Below, one piece after another: positions 17,789 to 25,401 of a stretch of 64,000 bases of DNA. The translations under genes were made by a program, and so were the position numbers. Position 1 is the first letter of the stretch. Each line of letters begins with the position of its first letter. This stretch comes from Rhizobium anhuiense. Its GTDB lineage: Bacteria; Pseudomonadota; Alphaproteobacteria; Rhizobiales; Rhizobiaceae. The notes beneath the pieces are model-generated. The model had not been told where the DNA came from. It saw nothing but the letters and a program-made list of their open reading frames with translations, and ran no database searches. Location of the stretch: contig NZ_ML133525.1 in assembly GCF_003985145.1 (NCBI RefSeq), positions 1-64,000 of the forward strand. Reading direction: 5' to 3'.

Positions 17789-18577
17789 TCATTTCGTTCT
17801 GCCGATCGCCTTTTCGGCGGCGGCAAGGTCGCGCACCGCAAGATCGAGCATGCGGTTGGCGCATTCGCGGGCGCCCGCCTTGTCGCGCATGCGCAGGGCC
17901 TCGACCAACTGGCCGTGAACGAGCACCGCATCCTCGCGATTCTCGACGGCGATGTTGGAGGCATGCAGCGCATATTTCAGCGCCGCATGGATGGCGCTCG
18001 ACAGGCGGCGGAAGACCTGGTTGTGGCTGGCGGTGAGCAGCACCGTATGGAACATGACATCGGCCTCGGTGAAGCTTTCCGGGTCGCGGGCACTGTCGCG
18101 CATCTGCCGCCAGGCCTTGTCGAGATCGGCGATCTCCTGGGCGCTGGCCCGCTCGGCGGCATATTCCGCAGCTGCCGGCTCGATGGTGCGGCGGGCTTCG
18201 AGAATGCAGCCGAGCAGGTCGAAATCCTTGATGTAAGGGCCGATCCACTCGAGCACGTCGGCATCGAGTATATTCCAGTCGTCCCGGTCGCAGACGGTGG
18301 TTCCGACCCGCGGTTTGCCGCGGACGAGGCCCTTTGATTCCAGCACCTTCAGCGATTCGCGAATGACGGTGCGGCTGACGCCGTAGAGCTCGCACAGGTC
18401 GTTCTCGCGCGGCAGCGGCGTGCCTGAGGGATAGCGGTCCGCGCAGATATCCTGAGCGATCGCCGCCGTGACGTTGCGGCCTACGCGCGGTCGGCGCTTT
18501 TCGGCCGCGTCCTGTCGCTCGATTGTTTCCAACTCACCTCTCCGCTCTATCTCCGGCGCGAAGCAATCGAACCTCAT
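17789..18577 (-). CDS. GntR-family (FadR subfamily) regulator, DgoR-like
   Basis: This 262-residue regulator has a winged HTH near residues 35-100 (LPRENDLCELYGVSRTVIRESL then GLVRGKPRVGTTV). An all-helical FCD effector domain follows, with metal-binding histidines in the DVMFHTVLLTASHN segment. It precedes dgoD in the same operon and diverges from the AraFGH-like importer. E. coli DgoR, the galactonate repressor, belongs to this subfamily, so a sugar-acid effector is likely. The 11-bp inverted repeat at 18642-18678 is the probable operator. The first 30 residues before the HTH are charged and may be partly untranslated; an internal start is possible. Confidence 0.9.
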   Translation of the reverse strand: MRFDCFAPEIERRGELETIERQDAAEKRRPRVGRNVTAAIAQDICADRYPSGTPLPRENDLCELYGVSRTVIRESLKVLESKGLVRGKPRVGTTVCDRDDWNILDADVLEWIGPYIKDFDLLGCILEARRTIEPAAAEYAAERASAQEIADLDKAWRQMRDSARDPESFTEADVMFHTVLLTASHNQVFRRLSSAIHAALKYALHASNIAVENREDAVLVHGQLVEALRMRDKAGARECANRMLDLAVRDLAAAEKAIGRTK

Positions 18578-18624
18578 TATCCGAATTCGATCCGCTTTGC
18601 GACGCTTCCTCCCGGCCTCTCGTC

Positions 18625-18639
18625 AATAATCCTATTATT
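18625..18639. repeat. Small AT-rich inverted repeat in the dgo/ara intergenic region
   Basis: AATAAT-CCT-ATTATT, perfect 6-bp arms around three bases. It lies 48 bases upstream of the GntR start and next to the larger 11-bp repeat. It could be part of the regulator promoter or a second protein site. Confidence 0.3.
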
Positions 18640-18641
18640 CC

Positions 18642-18678
18642 AATCATCATACATTGGCAATTGACTGGTATGATGATT
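18642..18678. promoter_or_regulatory. Perfect 11-bp inverted repeat, candidate GntR operator
   Basis: AATCATCATAC (18642-18652) and GTATGATGATT (18668-18678) are exact reverse complements separated by 15 bases. The centre contains CAATTG. The half-site GTATGATnA resembles FadR-subfamily operators. The right arm lies between the candidate -35 and -10 of the importer promoter, a geometry suited to repression. Confidence 0.6.
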
Positions 18679-18687
18679 TATCATAAT
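18661..18687 (+). promoter_or_regulatory. Candidate promoter of the AraFGH-like operon
   Basis: TTGACT (18661-18666) and CATAAT (18682-18687) are spaced by 15 bases, slightly short of the optimum. They overlap the inverted repeat. The binding-protein ATG is 58 bases downstream. Confidence 0.4.
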
Positions 18688-18744
18688 TCATAGGGCGCTG
18701 CCGGGGAGGCAGCTGCTCGGTTTTTAGAGTTCAGGGAGAGAGAC

Positions 18745-19728
18745 ATGCGCTTGTTCAAAGCAGCCATCCTGGCTGGCACCTTCGCCATTCTGGCGGCCGG
18801 CTCGGCATTTTCCGCAGACGTCAAGATTGGGTTCATCGTCAAGCAGCCCGAGGAGCCGTGGTTCCAGGACGAATGGAAATTCGCCGACCAGGCCGCCAAG
18901 GAAAAAGGCTTCACCGTCGTCAAGATCGGCGCCGAAGACGGCGAGAAGGTGCAGTCGGCAATCGACAATCTCGGCGCCCAGGGTGCGCAGGGCTTCATCA
19001 TCTGCACGCCCGACGTCAAACTCGGCCCCGGCATTGTCGCCAAGGCTGAAGCCAACCAACTGAAGCTGATGACGGTCGACGACCGCCTCGTCAGCGCCGA
19101 TGGCAAGCCGTTGGAAGACGTACCGCATATGGGCATTTCTGCCACCAAGATCGGCGAGACCGTCGGCCAGGCCATCGTCGACGAAATCAAGAAGCGCGGC
19201 TGGGATATGAAAAATGTCGGTGCGGTGCGGGTCTCCTACGACCAGCTACCGACTGCCGTCGACCGCGTCGAAGGGGCGATCTCGGTGCTGAAGTCCGCCG
19301 GCTTCCCGGCCGAGAACATCTATGACGCGCCGCAGGCAAAGACCGACACGGAAGCGGCGCTCAATGCGGCAACCACCGTTCTCAACAAACATGCTGATGT
19401 GAAATATTGGGTCGCCTTCGGCCTCAACGACGAAGCCGTTCTCGGCGCCGTCCGTGCCTCCGAGTCGGTCGGCATTCCGGCGGCCAACGTCATCGGTGTC
19501 GGCATCGGCGGCGCGGAATCGGCGATCAACGAATTCAAGAAGCCGGCTGCGACGGGCTTCTTCGGCACCGTCATCATCTCACCGAAGCGTCACGGCTATG
19601 AGACGGCGCTCAACATGTATGACTGGATCGCCAACGGCAAGGAGCCGGCAAAACTGACGCTGACCGCCGGTTCCCTGGCGCTGCGCGGCGATTACGACAA
19701 GGTTCGCAAGGATCTTGGCATCGAGTGA
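18745..19728 (+). CDS. AraF-like sugar-binding protein of an ABC importer
   Basis: This is a periplasmic pentose/hexose-binding protein of 327 residues with a signal peptide ending GSAFSA. The mature start VKIGFIVKQPEEPWFQ is nearly the E. coli AraF sequence (KLGFLVKQPEEPWFQ), and matches continue through GFIICTPDVKLGPGIVAKA, VDDRLV and SATKIGE. AraF binds L-arabinose and, more weakly, D-galactose and D-fucose. With dgoD opposite, galactose or arabinose are the leading ligands. A GGGAGAGAGAC site precedes the ATG. It is first in the operon and is followed by a hairpin before the ATPase gene. Confidence 0.92.
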   Translation: MRLFKAAILAGTFAILAAGSAFSADVKIGFIVKQPEEPWFQDEWKFADQAAKEKGFTVVKIGAEDGEKVQSAIDNLGAQGAQGFIICTPDVKLGPGIVAKAEANQLKLMTVDDRLVSADGKPLEDVPHMGISATKIGETVGQAIVDEIKKRGWDMKNVGAVRVSYDQLPTAVDRVEGAISVLKSAGFPAENIYDAPQAKTDTEAALNAATTVLNKHADVKYWVAFGLNDEAVLGAVRASESVGIPAANVIGVGIGGAESAINEFKKPAATGFFGTVIISPKRHGYETALNMYDWIANGKEPAKLTLTAGSLALRGDYDKVRKDLGIE

Positions 19729-19751
19729 TCGTCCTTTGAGGATGATGTATG

Positions 19752-19783
19752 CCCGGCGGCCGCTCAGCGCCGCCGGGTCTTTC
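19752..19783 (+). terminator. Intercistronic hairpin after the araF-like gene
   Basis: CCCGGCGGC (19752-19760) pairs perfectly with GCCGCCGGG (19769-19777) around an 8-base loop and is followed by TCTTTCT. It fits a leaky terminator or mRNA-stabilising stem between the binding protein and ATPase genes, only 69 bp apart. Confidence 0.65.
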
Positions 19784-19797
19784 TCGACGGAGCGACG

Positions 19798-21303
19798 ATG
19801 GCTTTCCTCGAATTCAACAATATTTCCAAGGGTTATCCCGGCGTGCAGGCGCTGGCGGATGTTTCCTTCCCTGTCGAGAAGGGCGCCGTCCACGGCCTGA
19901 TGGGCGAAAACGGCGCCGGTAAATCGACGCTGATCCGGGTGCTGTCAGGCGACCAGGCCGCCGATAGCGGCACCATCCTCATCGACGGCGAGGAGCAGAA
20001 ATACGGCTCCGTCCGCGACGCCTTCCATGCCGGCGTCATCGTCATCCATCAGGAACTACAGCTCGTTCCGGAGTTGACGGTCGCCGAAAATCTCTGGCTT
20101 GGGCGCTTTCCGGCCAAGGGCGGCGTCATCCATTCGAAGACGTTGATCGAGACGGTGCGCACGAAGCTGGAAGAGATCGGCATCGAAGTTGATCCCGCGG
20201 CCAAGGTTGCCTCACTTTCGATCGGCGCGCGGCAGATGGTCGAGATCGCCAAGGCCGTCATGCTCGATGCACGGGTAATCGCGCTCGACGAGCCGACCTC
20301 CTCGCTTTCCTCGCGCGAAAGCGAGATCCTGTTTTCTCTCATCGAGACACTGAAGGCGAAGGGAACTGTCATCCTCTATGTCTCGCATCGTCTCGACGAA
20401 ATTTTCAGGCTTTGCGACAGCCTGACGGTGCTGCGCGACGGCAAGCTTGCCGCCCACCATCCTCAAATCGGCGAAACGACGCGCGAACAGATCATCTCGG
20501 AAATGGTCGGACGCGAGATCAGCAATGTCTGGGGATGGCGCGAACGTCCGCTCGGCGCCGTTCGGCTAGAGGTCAAGGGCCTGTCGGGGCCGAGGCTGCG
20601 CCACCCGATCAGCTTTTCGGTCCGCCAGGGCGAGATTCTCGGCTTCTTCGGTCTGATCGGCGCCGGCCGCAGCGAGATGGCGCGGCTGCTTTACGGCGCC
20701 GATGCCCGGCATCAGGGCCAAGTGACGATCGACGGCGTCGCCGTTTCGCCGAACAATCCGAAAGCGGCGATCAATGCCGGCATGGTGCTGTGCCCCGAGG
20801 ACCGCAAGTTCGACGGCATCGTCCAGGGCCGATCGATCGAAGAGAATATCGCGATCTCGTCGCGCCGGCATTTTTCGCCCTTCGGCATTCTGAGCCTGAG
20901 ACAAGAGGCGGCGCTCGCCGACCAGTTCATCGCCAAGCTTCGGGTGCGAACGCCGTCGCGCAAGCAGGACATCATCAATCTCTCCGGCGGCAACCAGCAG
21001 AAAGTCATTCTCGGCCGCTGGCTGTCCGAGCAGGGCATCCAGGTTCTCGTCATCGACGAGCCGACGCGCGGCATCGACGTCGGGGCGAAATCGGAAATCT
21101 ACGAAATCCTCTACGAGCTTGCCGCCGGCGGTATGGCGATCGTGGTGATTTCAAGCGAGTTGCCCGAAGTCATGGGCATCTCCGATCGCATCATGGTGAT
21201 GTGCCAGGGCAGGGTGGCGGCCAATGTCGCCCGCCAAGATTTCGACGAGCGCAGCATCCTGACGGCGGCGCTCCCCGACAAGAATGCCGCAGGCACCATT
21301 TAA
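19798..21303 (+). CDS. AraG/MglA-like double ATPase of the sugar importer
   Basis: This 501-residue ATPase of the CUT2 class has two nucleotide-binding halves. The first has Walker A GENGAGKST near residue 37, Q-loop IVIHQELQLVPELTV and Walker B VIALDEPTSSL. The second has the degenerate Walker A typical of this family (GLIGAGRSEMARL near 288), the signature LSGGNQQKV and Walker B VLVIDEPTRGID. A CGGAGCG site precedes the ATG. It pairs with the binding protein upstream and the permease that starts 17 bp downstream. Confidence 0.94.
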   Translation: MAFLEFNNISKGYPGVQALADVSFPVEKGAVHGLMGENGAGKSTLIRVLSGDQAADSGTILIDGEEQKYGSVRDAFHAGVIVIHQELQLVPELTVAENLWLGRFPAKGGVIHSKTLIETVRTKLEEIGIEVDPAAKVASLSIGARQMVEIAKAVMLDARVIALDEPTSSLSSRESEILFSLIETLKAKGTVILYVSHRLDEIFRLCDSLTVLRDGKLAAHHPQIGETTREQIISEMVGREISNVWGWRERPLGAVRLEVKGLSGPRLRHPISFSVRQGEILGFFGLIGAGRSEMARLLYGADARHQGQVTIDGVAVSPNNPKAAINAGMVLCPEDRKFDGIVQGRSIEENIAISSRRHFSPFGILSLRQEAALADQFIAKLRVRTPSRKQDIINLSGGNQQKVILGRWLSEQGIQVLVIDEPTRGIDVGAKSEIYEILYELAAGGMAIVVISSELPEVMGISDRIMVMCQGRVAANVARQDFDERSILTAALPDKNAAGTI

Positions 21304-21320
21304 GACTGGGAACACGGACG

Positions 21321-22271
21321 ATGCATTCGGTGAAAAAAATCCTTCTCGGCGAACAGGGACTGGTGGTGATCTTCACTGCTGCCTTCGTGATCGTCTCGCT
21401 CTTCGTGCCGAACTTTCTGACCGAGCGAAACATGCTGGGGCTGCTTCAGTCGGTCGTCACGATCGGCATCGTCGCCTGTACGATGATGTTCTGCCTGGCG
21501 TCTCGCGATTTCGACCTTTCAGTCGGATCGATCGTCGCCTTCTCCGGCATGATCGCGGTGATGGTCTCGAATGCGACGGGCTCCATTCCCCTCGGGCTGC
21601 TCGCCGCCTTGCTGTGCGGCGCCCTCGTCGGCTTCGTCAACGGCATCGTCATCGCCCGCTTTCGCATCAATGCGCTGATCACCACGCTGGCGACCATGCA
21701 GATCGTGCGCGGGCTGGCGCTGATCGCCTCGGATGGTCGCGCCGTCGGCATCAACGATCCTGCCTTCTACCAGCTTGCCCTGTCGCGTTTCCTGACCGTG
21801 CCGACGCCGATCTGGATCATGCTGATCCTTTTCATCCTCTTCGGTTTCGTTCTCAACCGCACCGTCTTCGGCAAGAACACCCTGGCGATCGGCGGCAATC
21901 CCGAGGCCTCGCGGCTTGCGGGCGTCAACGTCGTCAACATGCGCATCTGGATCTTTGCGCTGCAGGGTCTCGTCTGCGGCGTTGCCGGCATCCTGCTTGC
22001 CTCGCGCATCACCTCCGGCCAGCCGAATGCAGCGACGGGACTCGAACTCTCGGTGATTTCGGCCTGCGTTCTCGGCGGTGTTTCGCTGGCCGGCGGCAGG
22101 GCGGCGATGAGCGGTGTGATCGTCGGCGTGCTGATCATGGGCATTGCCGAAAATGTCATGAACCTCTTGAATATCCAGGCATTCTATCAATATGTCGTAC
22201 GTGGGCTGATCCTGCTGATCGCGGTGCTGCTCGACAATTTGAGGTCTTCAGCTGCGGGGCGACGCGGATGA
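21321..22271 (+). CDS. AraH/RbsC-like permease of the sugar importer
   Basis: This is the 316-residue membrane component, with about nine hydrophobic segments and the RbsC-family signatures SRDFDLSVGSIVAFSGM near residue 60, NALITTLATMQIVRG near 120 and CVLGGVSLAGGRA near 250. I start it at ATG 21321, because upstream in-frame sequence merely overlaps the ATPase gene in another frame. Its stop overlaps the next start (ATGA at 22268-22271), showing translational coupling with the epimerase-like gene. Confidence 0.93.
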   Translation: MHSVKKILLGEQGLVVIFTAAFVIVSLFVPNFLTERNMLGLLQSVVTIGIVACTMMFCLASRDFDLSVGSIVAFSGMIAVMVSNATGSIPLGLLAALLCGALVGFVNGIVIARFRINALITTLATMQIVRGLALIASDGRAVGINDPAFYQLALSRFLTVPTPIWIMLILFILFGFVLNRTVFGKNTLAIGGNPEASRLAGVNVVNMRIWIFALQGLVCGVAGILLASRITSGQPNAATGLELSVISACVLGGVSLAGGRAAMSGVIVGVLIMGIAENVMNLLNIQAFYQYVVRGLILLIAVLLDNLRSSAAGRRG

Positions 22272-23158
22272 ACCACGGAAGAGCCGGCGACGAAATCGAA
22301 TTGCGGCACGGCGACCTCGTCGTCCGGGTCAGCCATCGGGGTGCCGCCGTCACCGCCGCAACATATCGGGACGTGCCCTTTCTCGTTGCGGCCGGCGGGC
22401 CTGAAGAAACGATGGCGAATTTCGCGATGGTGCCGTTCGGCAACCGCGTGGAAGGCAATGTCATGTCCTTTGCCGGTCGCGACTATACCTTCCAGCCGAA
22501 TACTGCCGATTCGCTCTATCGGCATGGCGATGGCTGGCTCAGCCTCTGGCAGCTTGAAGACTCGAGCCCGGAGCACGCGCAGTTCTGCTTTTCCCGGGGC
22601 GCCGACAGTGTTTCACCTTATGCCTATCTCACCCGGCAGGAGATCCGTCTCGCCGGCAATGCGCTGGTGCTGACACTTTTCGTGGAAAACCGGGGCGAAA
22701 CCGCTCTTCCCTTCGGGCTCGGTCAGCATCCCTTCTTCGCGCGGACGCCAAAGACGAGGCTGATGATTGCGGCCGATCGTTACTGGAACGAGCGACCCGA
22801 CCATCTTCCCGATATGCCCGGCTCCGTGCCCGATGATTTCGATTTCAGGTCCGGCAGGCTGTTGCCGCAGAAATGGATGAACAATGCCTTCGAGGGTTGG
22901 AACGGACGGGCTGCTATCACCTGGCCGGAACTTGGAATTCAGGCGGCGCTCGAAGCCGATGGTGCGCTCGATCGCTTCATGCTCTATATGCCCGTCACCC
23001 GCGGCGACTTCTTCTGCCTCGAGCCGATGAGCCACTTGCCGAACGGCCACCACCTGCCCGATTTCGGTGGGCTCAGGCGGCTTGCGCCGGGGGAGGCTCT
23101 TGCCGGCACGGTGACGATCCTGATGTCGGAACTGCCGGTTCAATCGGAGGTGAGATAG
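22268..23158 (+). CDS. Aldose 1-epimerase-family protein
   Basis: This 296-residue galactose mutarotase-like protein should interconvert anomers of the imported sugar in the cytoplasm. Seen are the substrate Arg segment MVPFGNRVEGN near residue 58, the catalytic His in RHGDGW near 89, a second His in GLGQHPFFAR near 160, and a Glu in FCLEPMSHLPNGHH near 255. It overlaps the permease stop by four bases and abuts the next ATG with no gap. A mutarotase fits provision of the beta-pyranose to the sugar dehydrogenase encoded next. Confidence 0.88.
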   Translation: MNHGRAGDEIELRHGDLVVRVSHRGAAVTAATYRDVPFLVAAGGPEETMANFAMVPFGNRVEGNVMSFAGRDYTFQPNTADSLYRHGDGWLSLWQLEDSSPEHAQFCFSRGADSVSPYAYLTRQEIRLAGNALVLTLFVENRGETALPFGLGQHPFFARTPKTRLMIAADRYWNERPDHLPDMPGSVPDDFDFRSGRLLPQKWMNNAFEGWNGRAAITWPELGIQAALEADGALDRFMLYMPVTRGDFFCLEPMSHLPNGHHLPDFGGLRRLAPGEALAGTVTILMSELPVQSEVR

Positions 23159-23938
23159 ATGGGCAGCCGCCTGCATGGCAAGAACATCCTGATCACGGGT
23201 GCCGCGCAGGGTATCGGTCTTGCGATGGCAAAGGCTTTCATGCGGGAGGATGCCGCCGTTTTTCTCGTCGATCGCGATGCGGCGCGGCTGGCGAAGGCAG
23301 CGAAAGCGCTTCAGAGCAGTGGCGGCCGGCTTGGTTATCTGCCGGCCGACATTACCGATGCCGGAACGATCACGACGTTGGTGGCCCAGGCGAAGGAAGA
23401 GATCGGAGAGCTGAACGCGCTCGTCAACAATGCCGGGGTGAATGTCTTTGCCGAACCACTCGAGACGACGGACGAGGAATGGAACCGCTGCTTCGACATC
23501 AATCTCAAGGGCGCCTGGAACTGCTGCAAGGCGGTGCTGCCCGGCCTGATCGAACAGGGCGGCGGCGTCATTCTCAACATTGCCTCGACGCACGCTTTCA
23601 CCATCATCCCGCACACATTTCCCTATCCGCTGGCAAAACACGCCCTGCTCGGGATGACGAAATCCCTGGGTCTCGAATATGCGGCCCGCAATATCCGCGT
23701 CAACGCACTGGCGCCGGGCTATGTCTCGACACAGAAGGTGATCGATTACTGGAACAGCTTCCCCGATCCGGAAGCGGCAAAGGCCGAAACGATGAGGCTG
23801 CATCCCGGCGGGCGCATCGCGACACCGGAGCAGATCGCCATGGCGGCCGTGTTCATGATTTCGGACGAATGCCCGTTCATGAATGGCACTTGCCTGACGA
23901 TCGACGGTGGTCTCAGCGTCTTGCAGCATCCCGGCTGA
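23159..23938 (+). CDS. SDR-family sugar dehydrogenase
   Basis: This 259-residue short-chain dehydrogenase has the cofactor loop TGAAQGIGLAMA near residue 14, NNAG near 90, the catalytic Ser in NIASTHAF and YPLAKHALLG with the active Tyr and Lys, and a C-terminal TCLTIDGGLS. It starts immediately after the stop of the epimerase-like gene. Context (AraFGH-like importer, mutarotase, dgoD) suggests oxidation of D-galactose or L-arabinose at C1 to the lactone, as in the De Ley-Doudoroff route. No lactonase gene follows here; the SMP-30 protein at 10534 is in another operon. Confidence 0.88.
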   Translation: MGSRLHGKNILITGAAQGIGLAMAKAFMREDAAVFLVDRDAARLAKAAKALQSSGGRLGYLPADITDAGTITTLVAQAKEEIGELNALVNNAGVNVFAEPLETTDEEWNRCFDINLKGAWNCCKAVLPGLIEQGGGVILNIASTHAFTIIPHTFPYPLAKHALLGMTKSLGLEYAARNIRVNALAPGYVSTQKVIDYWNSFPDPEAAKAETMRLHPGGRIATPEQIAMAAVFMISDECPFMNGTCLTIDGGLSVLQHPG

Positions 23939-24089
23939 AAGGGCTTCGATTTTCGCTGATTTTTACAGGCCTGTCGTCTTCTCCGGATAGAGCATTATAT
24001 TGCCCTTCGGGAAGGCTATTTGATCTCCCGCGGGCATGGAGCGGCGCCCTGCCGCTTGCTCGAAAGCACAATCGAAACAGGAGGACGGC

Positions 24090-24521
24090 ATGCAGATCAA
24101 TCGTACGGCTTCGGCCCATTGGACCGGTGGCCTCAAGGACGGCAAAGGCCTGATCTCGACGCAGAGCGGCGCCCTGAAGGACTATCCCTACGGCTTCGCA
24201 AGTCGCTTCGAAGGCATTGCCGGCACCAACCCGGAAGAACTGATCGGCGCAGCCCATGCCGGTTGCTTCACCATGGCGCTGTCGTTGATCCTCGGCGAAG
24301 CCGGCTTTACCGCCGAGCATATGGAAACCTCCGCCAAGGTAACGCTGGAAAGCGTCGAGGGCGGCTTTGCCATCACCGCCATCCATCTTTCGCTCTCTGG
24401 CCGTATTCCCGGTGCCGATGAGGCGACCTTCACCGAGCTTGCCGACAAGGCCAAGGCCGGTTGCCCTGTGTCCAAGGCGCTCGCCTCCGTTCCGATCACG
24501 CTCGACGTCAAGCTCGCCTGA
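24090..24521 (+). CDS. osmC: OsmC-family peroxiredoxin
   Basis: This 143-residue thiol peroxidase reduces organic hydroperoxides. The two conserved cysteines are Cys59 (AAHAGCFTMAL) and Cys125 (KAGCPVSKAL), spaced as in OsmC/Ohr proteins. The N-terminal INRTASAHWTGGLKDGKG matches OsmC rather than Ohr. ATG 24090 follows GGAGGACGGC, while an upstream in-frame ATG (24036) lacks a ribosome site. It is apparently monocistronic, with a strong terminator at 24540. The 150 bp upstream is AT-richer than coding and should hold its promoter. Confidence 0.9.
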   Translation: MQINRTASAHWTGGLKDGKGLISTQSGALKDYPYGFASRFEGIAGTNPEELIGAAHAGCFTMALSLILGEAGFTAEHMETSAKVTLESVEGGFAITAIHLSLSGRIPGADEATFTELADKAKAGCPVSKALASVPITLDVKLA

Positions 24522-24539
24522 TTTCCGGCCGCCGATGAG

Positions 24540-24571
24540 GTGCCGCGCGCGTTTCGCGTCGCGGCACTTTT
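24540..24571 (+). terminator. Intrinsic terminator of the osmC gene
   Basis: GTGCCGCG (24540-24547) pairs with CGCGGCAC (24560-24567) and is followed directly by TTTTC. It lies 18 bases after the stop codon. Confidence 0.75.
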
Positions 24572-24688
24572 CAATTGCGCCCGATCGCCATCGTCCATCT
24601 GCTTCAGAAAATCCCTCACACGACCAAATGGCCGTCCTGCCGAGAGCTGTACTGCGCTCAGGGATGTTGACAAGTGACGCCTGATATT

Positions 24689-24724
24689 TTACGACTGACG
24701 AAATTCAAAATTCGTCAGTCGTAA
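24689..24724. promoter_or_regulatory. Perfect 14-bp inverted repeat, candidate TetR operator
   Basis: TTACGACTGACGAA (24689-24702) and TTCGTCAGTCGTAA (24711-24724) are exact reverse complements around an 8-base centre. It ends 18 bases before the TetR ATG, where binding would block transcription of the whole efflux operon. There is no T-tract, so it is not a terminator. Confidence 0.7.
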
Positions 24725-24742
24725 TTCGAGGCATCGAAAATC

Positions 24743-25351
24743 ATGGACGAGATTGCGGAAAACACGCTCGACATCACTCGGCAGGAGAATGTCACCCGCA
24801 TTCTTGATGCGGCCGAGCGGCTGTTTCGGCATTATGGCTACAGCAAGACGACGGTGGCCGACATTGCCCGCGATCTTGGCATGTCGCCCGCCAATATCTA
24901 TCGTTTCTTCGCCTCCAAGGTGGAAATCCACCAGGCGCTCTGCGGGCGCATGCTCGCCACCGCGTATCAGATCGCCTACGACATCCGCCATCAGCCGATC
25001 AGCGCCAGTGAGCGGTTGCGCCGCTATGTCGAGACCCAGCATCAATTGACGCTGGATCTGATGCTCGATGAGATGAAGGTGCATGAGATGATCATCGTCG
25101 CGATTGAGCGCGACTGGCACGTCATCGAAAAACATATCGACCGCGTCCATGATCTCATTGCCGAAATCATTGCCGAAGGCATTGCCGCCGGCGAGTTCGT
25201 CGAGCAGGACCCGGTCGTTGCCTCGCGCTGCTTCGGCGCGGCGACGATCAATCTCTGCCATCCGCAAATGGTGGCCCAATGCCTTGCCAAAACCAACCGC
25301 GCAAGCGTCGACGAACTGATCGACTACGTGATCAGGGCGCTGAAGAAATAA
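24743..25351 (+). CDS. TetR-family regulator of an RND efflux operon
   Basis: This 202-residue repressor has an N-terminal HTH at about residues 18-62 (RILDAAERLFRHYGYSK, then VADIARDLGMSPANIYRFF). A helical ligand domain with an acidic central part (MLDEMKVHEMII) follows. It is the first gene of an operon with the membrane-fusion protein (50 bp) and RND pump. Autoregulation through the inverted repeat just upstream is likely. The inducing ligand is unknown. Confidence 0.9.
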   Translation: MDEIAENTLDITRQENVTRILDAAERLFRHYGYSKTTVADIARDLGMSPANIYRFFASKVEIHQALCGRMLATAYQIAYDIRHQPISASERLRRYVETQHQLTLDLMLDEMKVHEMIIVAIERDWHVIEKHIDRVHDLIAEIIAEGIAAGEFVEQDPVVASRCFGAATINLCHPQMVAQCLAKTNRASVDELIDYVIRALKK

Positions 25352-25401
25352 TGGACGGCAGCCGCCGTCGAGACCCCCGAAACGATCCAGGAGTGCGGAA
25401 G

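Noticed and set aside
20412..21320. N-terminal extension of the AraH-like permease frame across the ATPase gene.
   Set aside because: The extension is Arg-rich nonsense overlapping a well-supported ATPase. The permease begins with a hydrophobic segment after ATG 21321.
22613..23929. A 438-codon frame opposite the epimerase-like and SDR genes.
   Set aside because: It spans two genes on the opposite strand with charged low-complexity sequence and no motif.
24689..24724. A terminator for the osmC gene at the 14-bp repeat.
   Set aside because: A proper stem with T-tract already exists at 24540-24571, and the repeat lacks a T-tract and abuts the TetR start.
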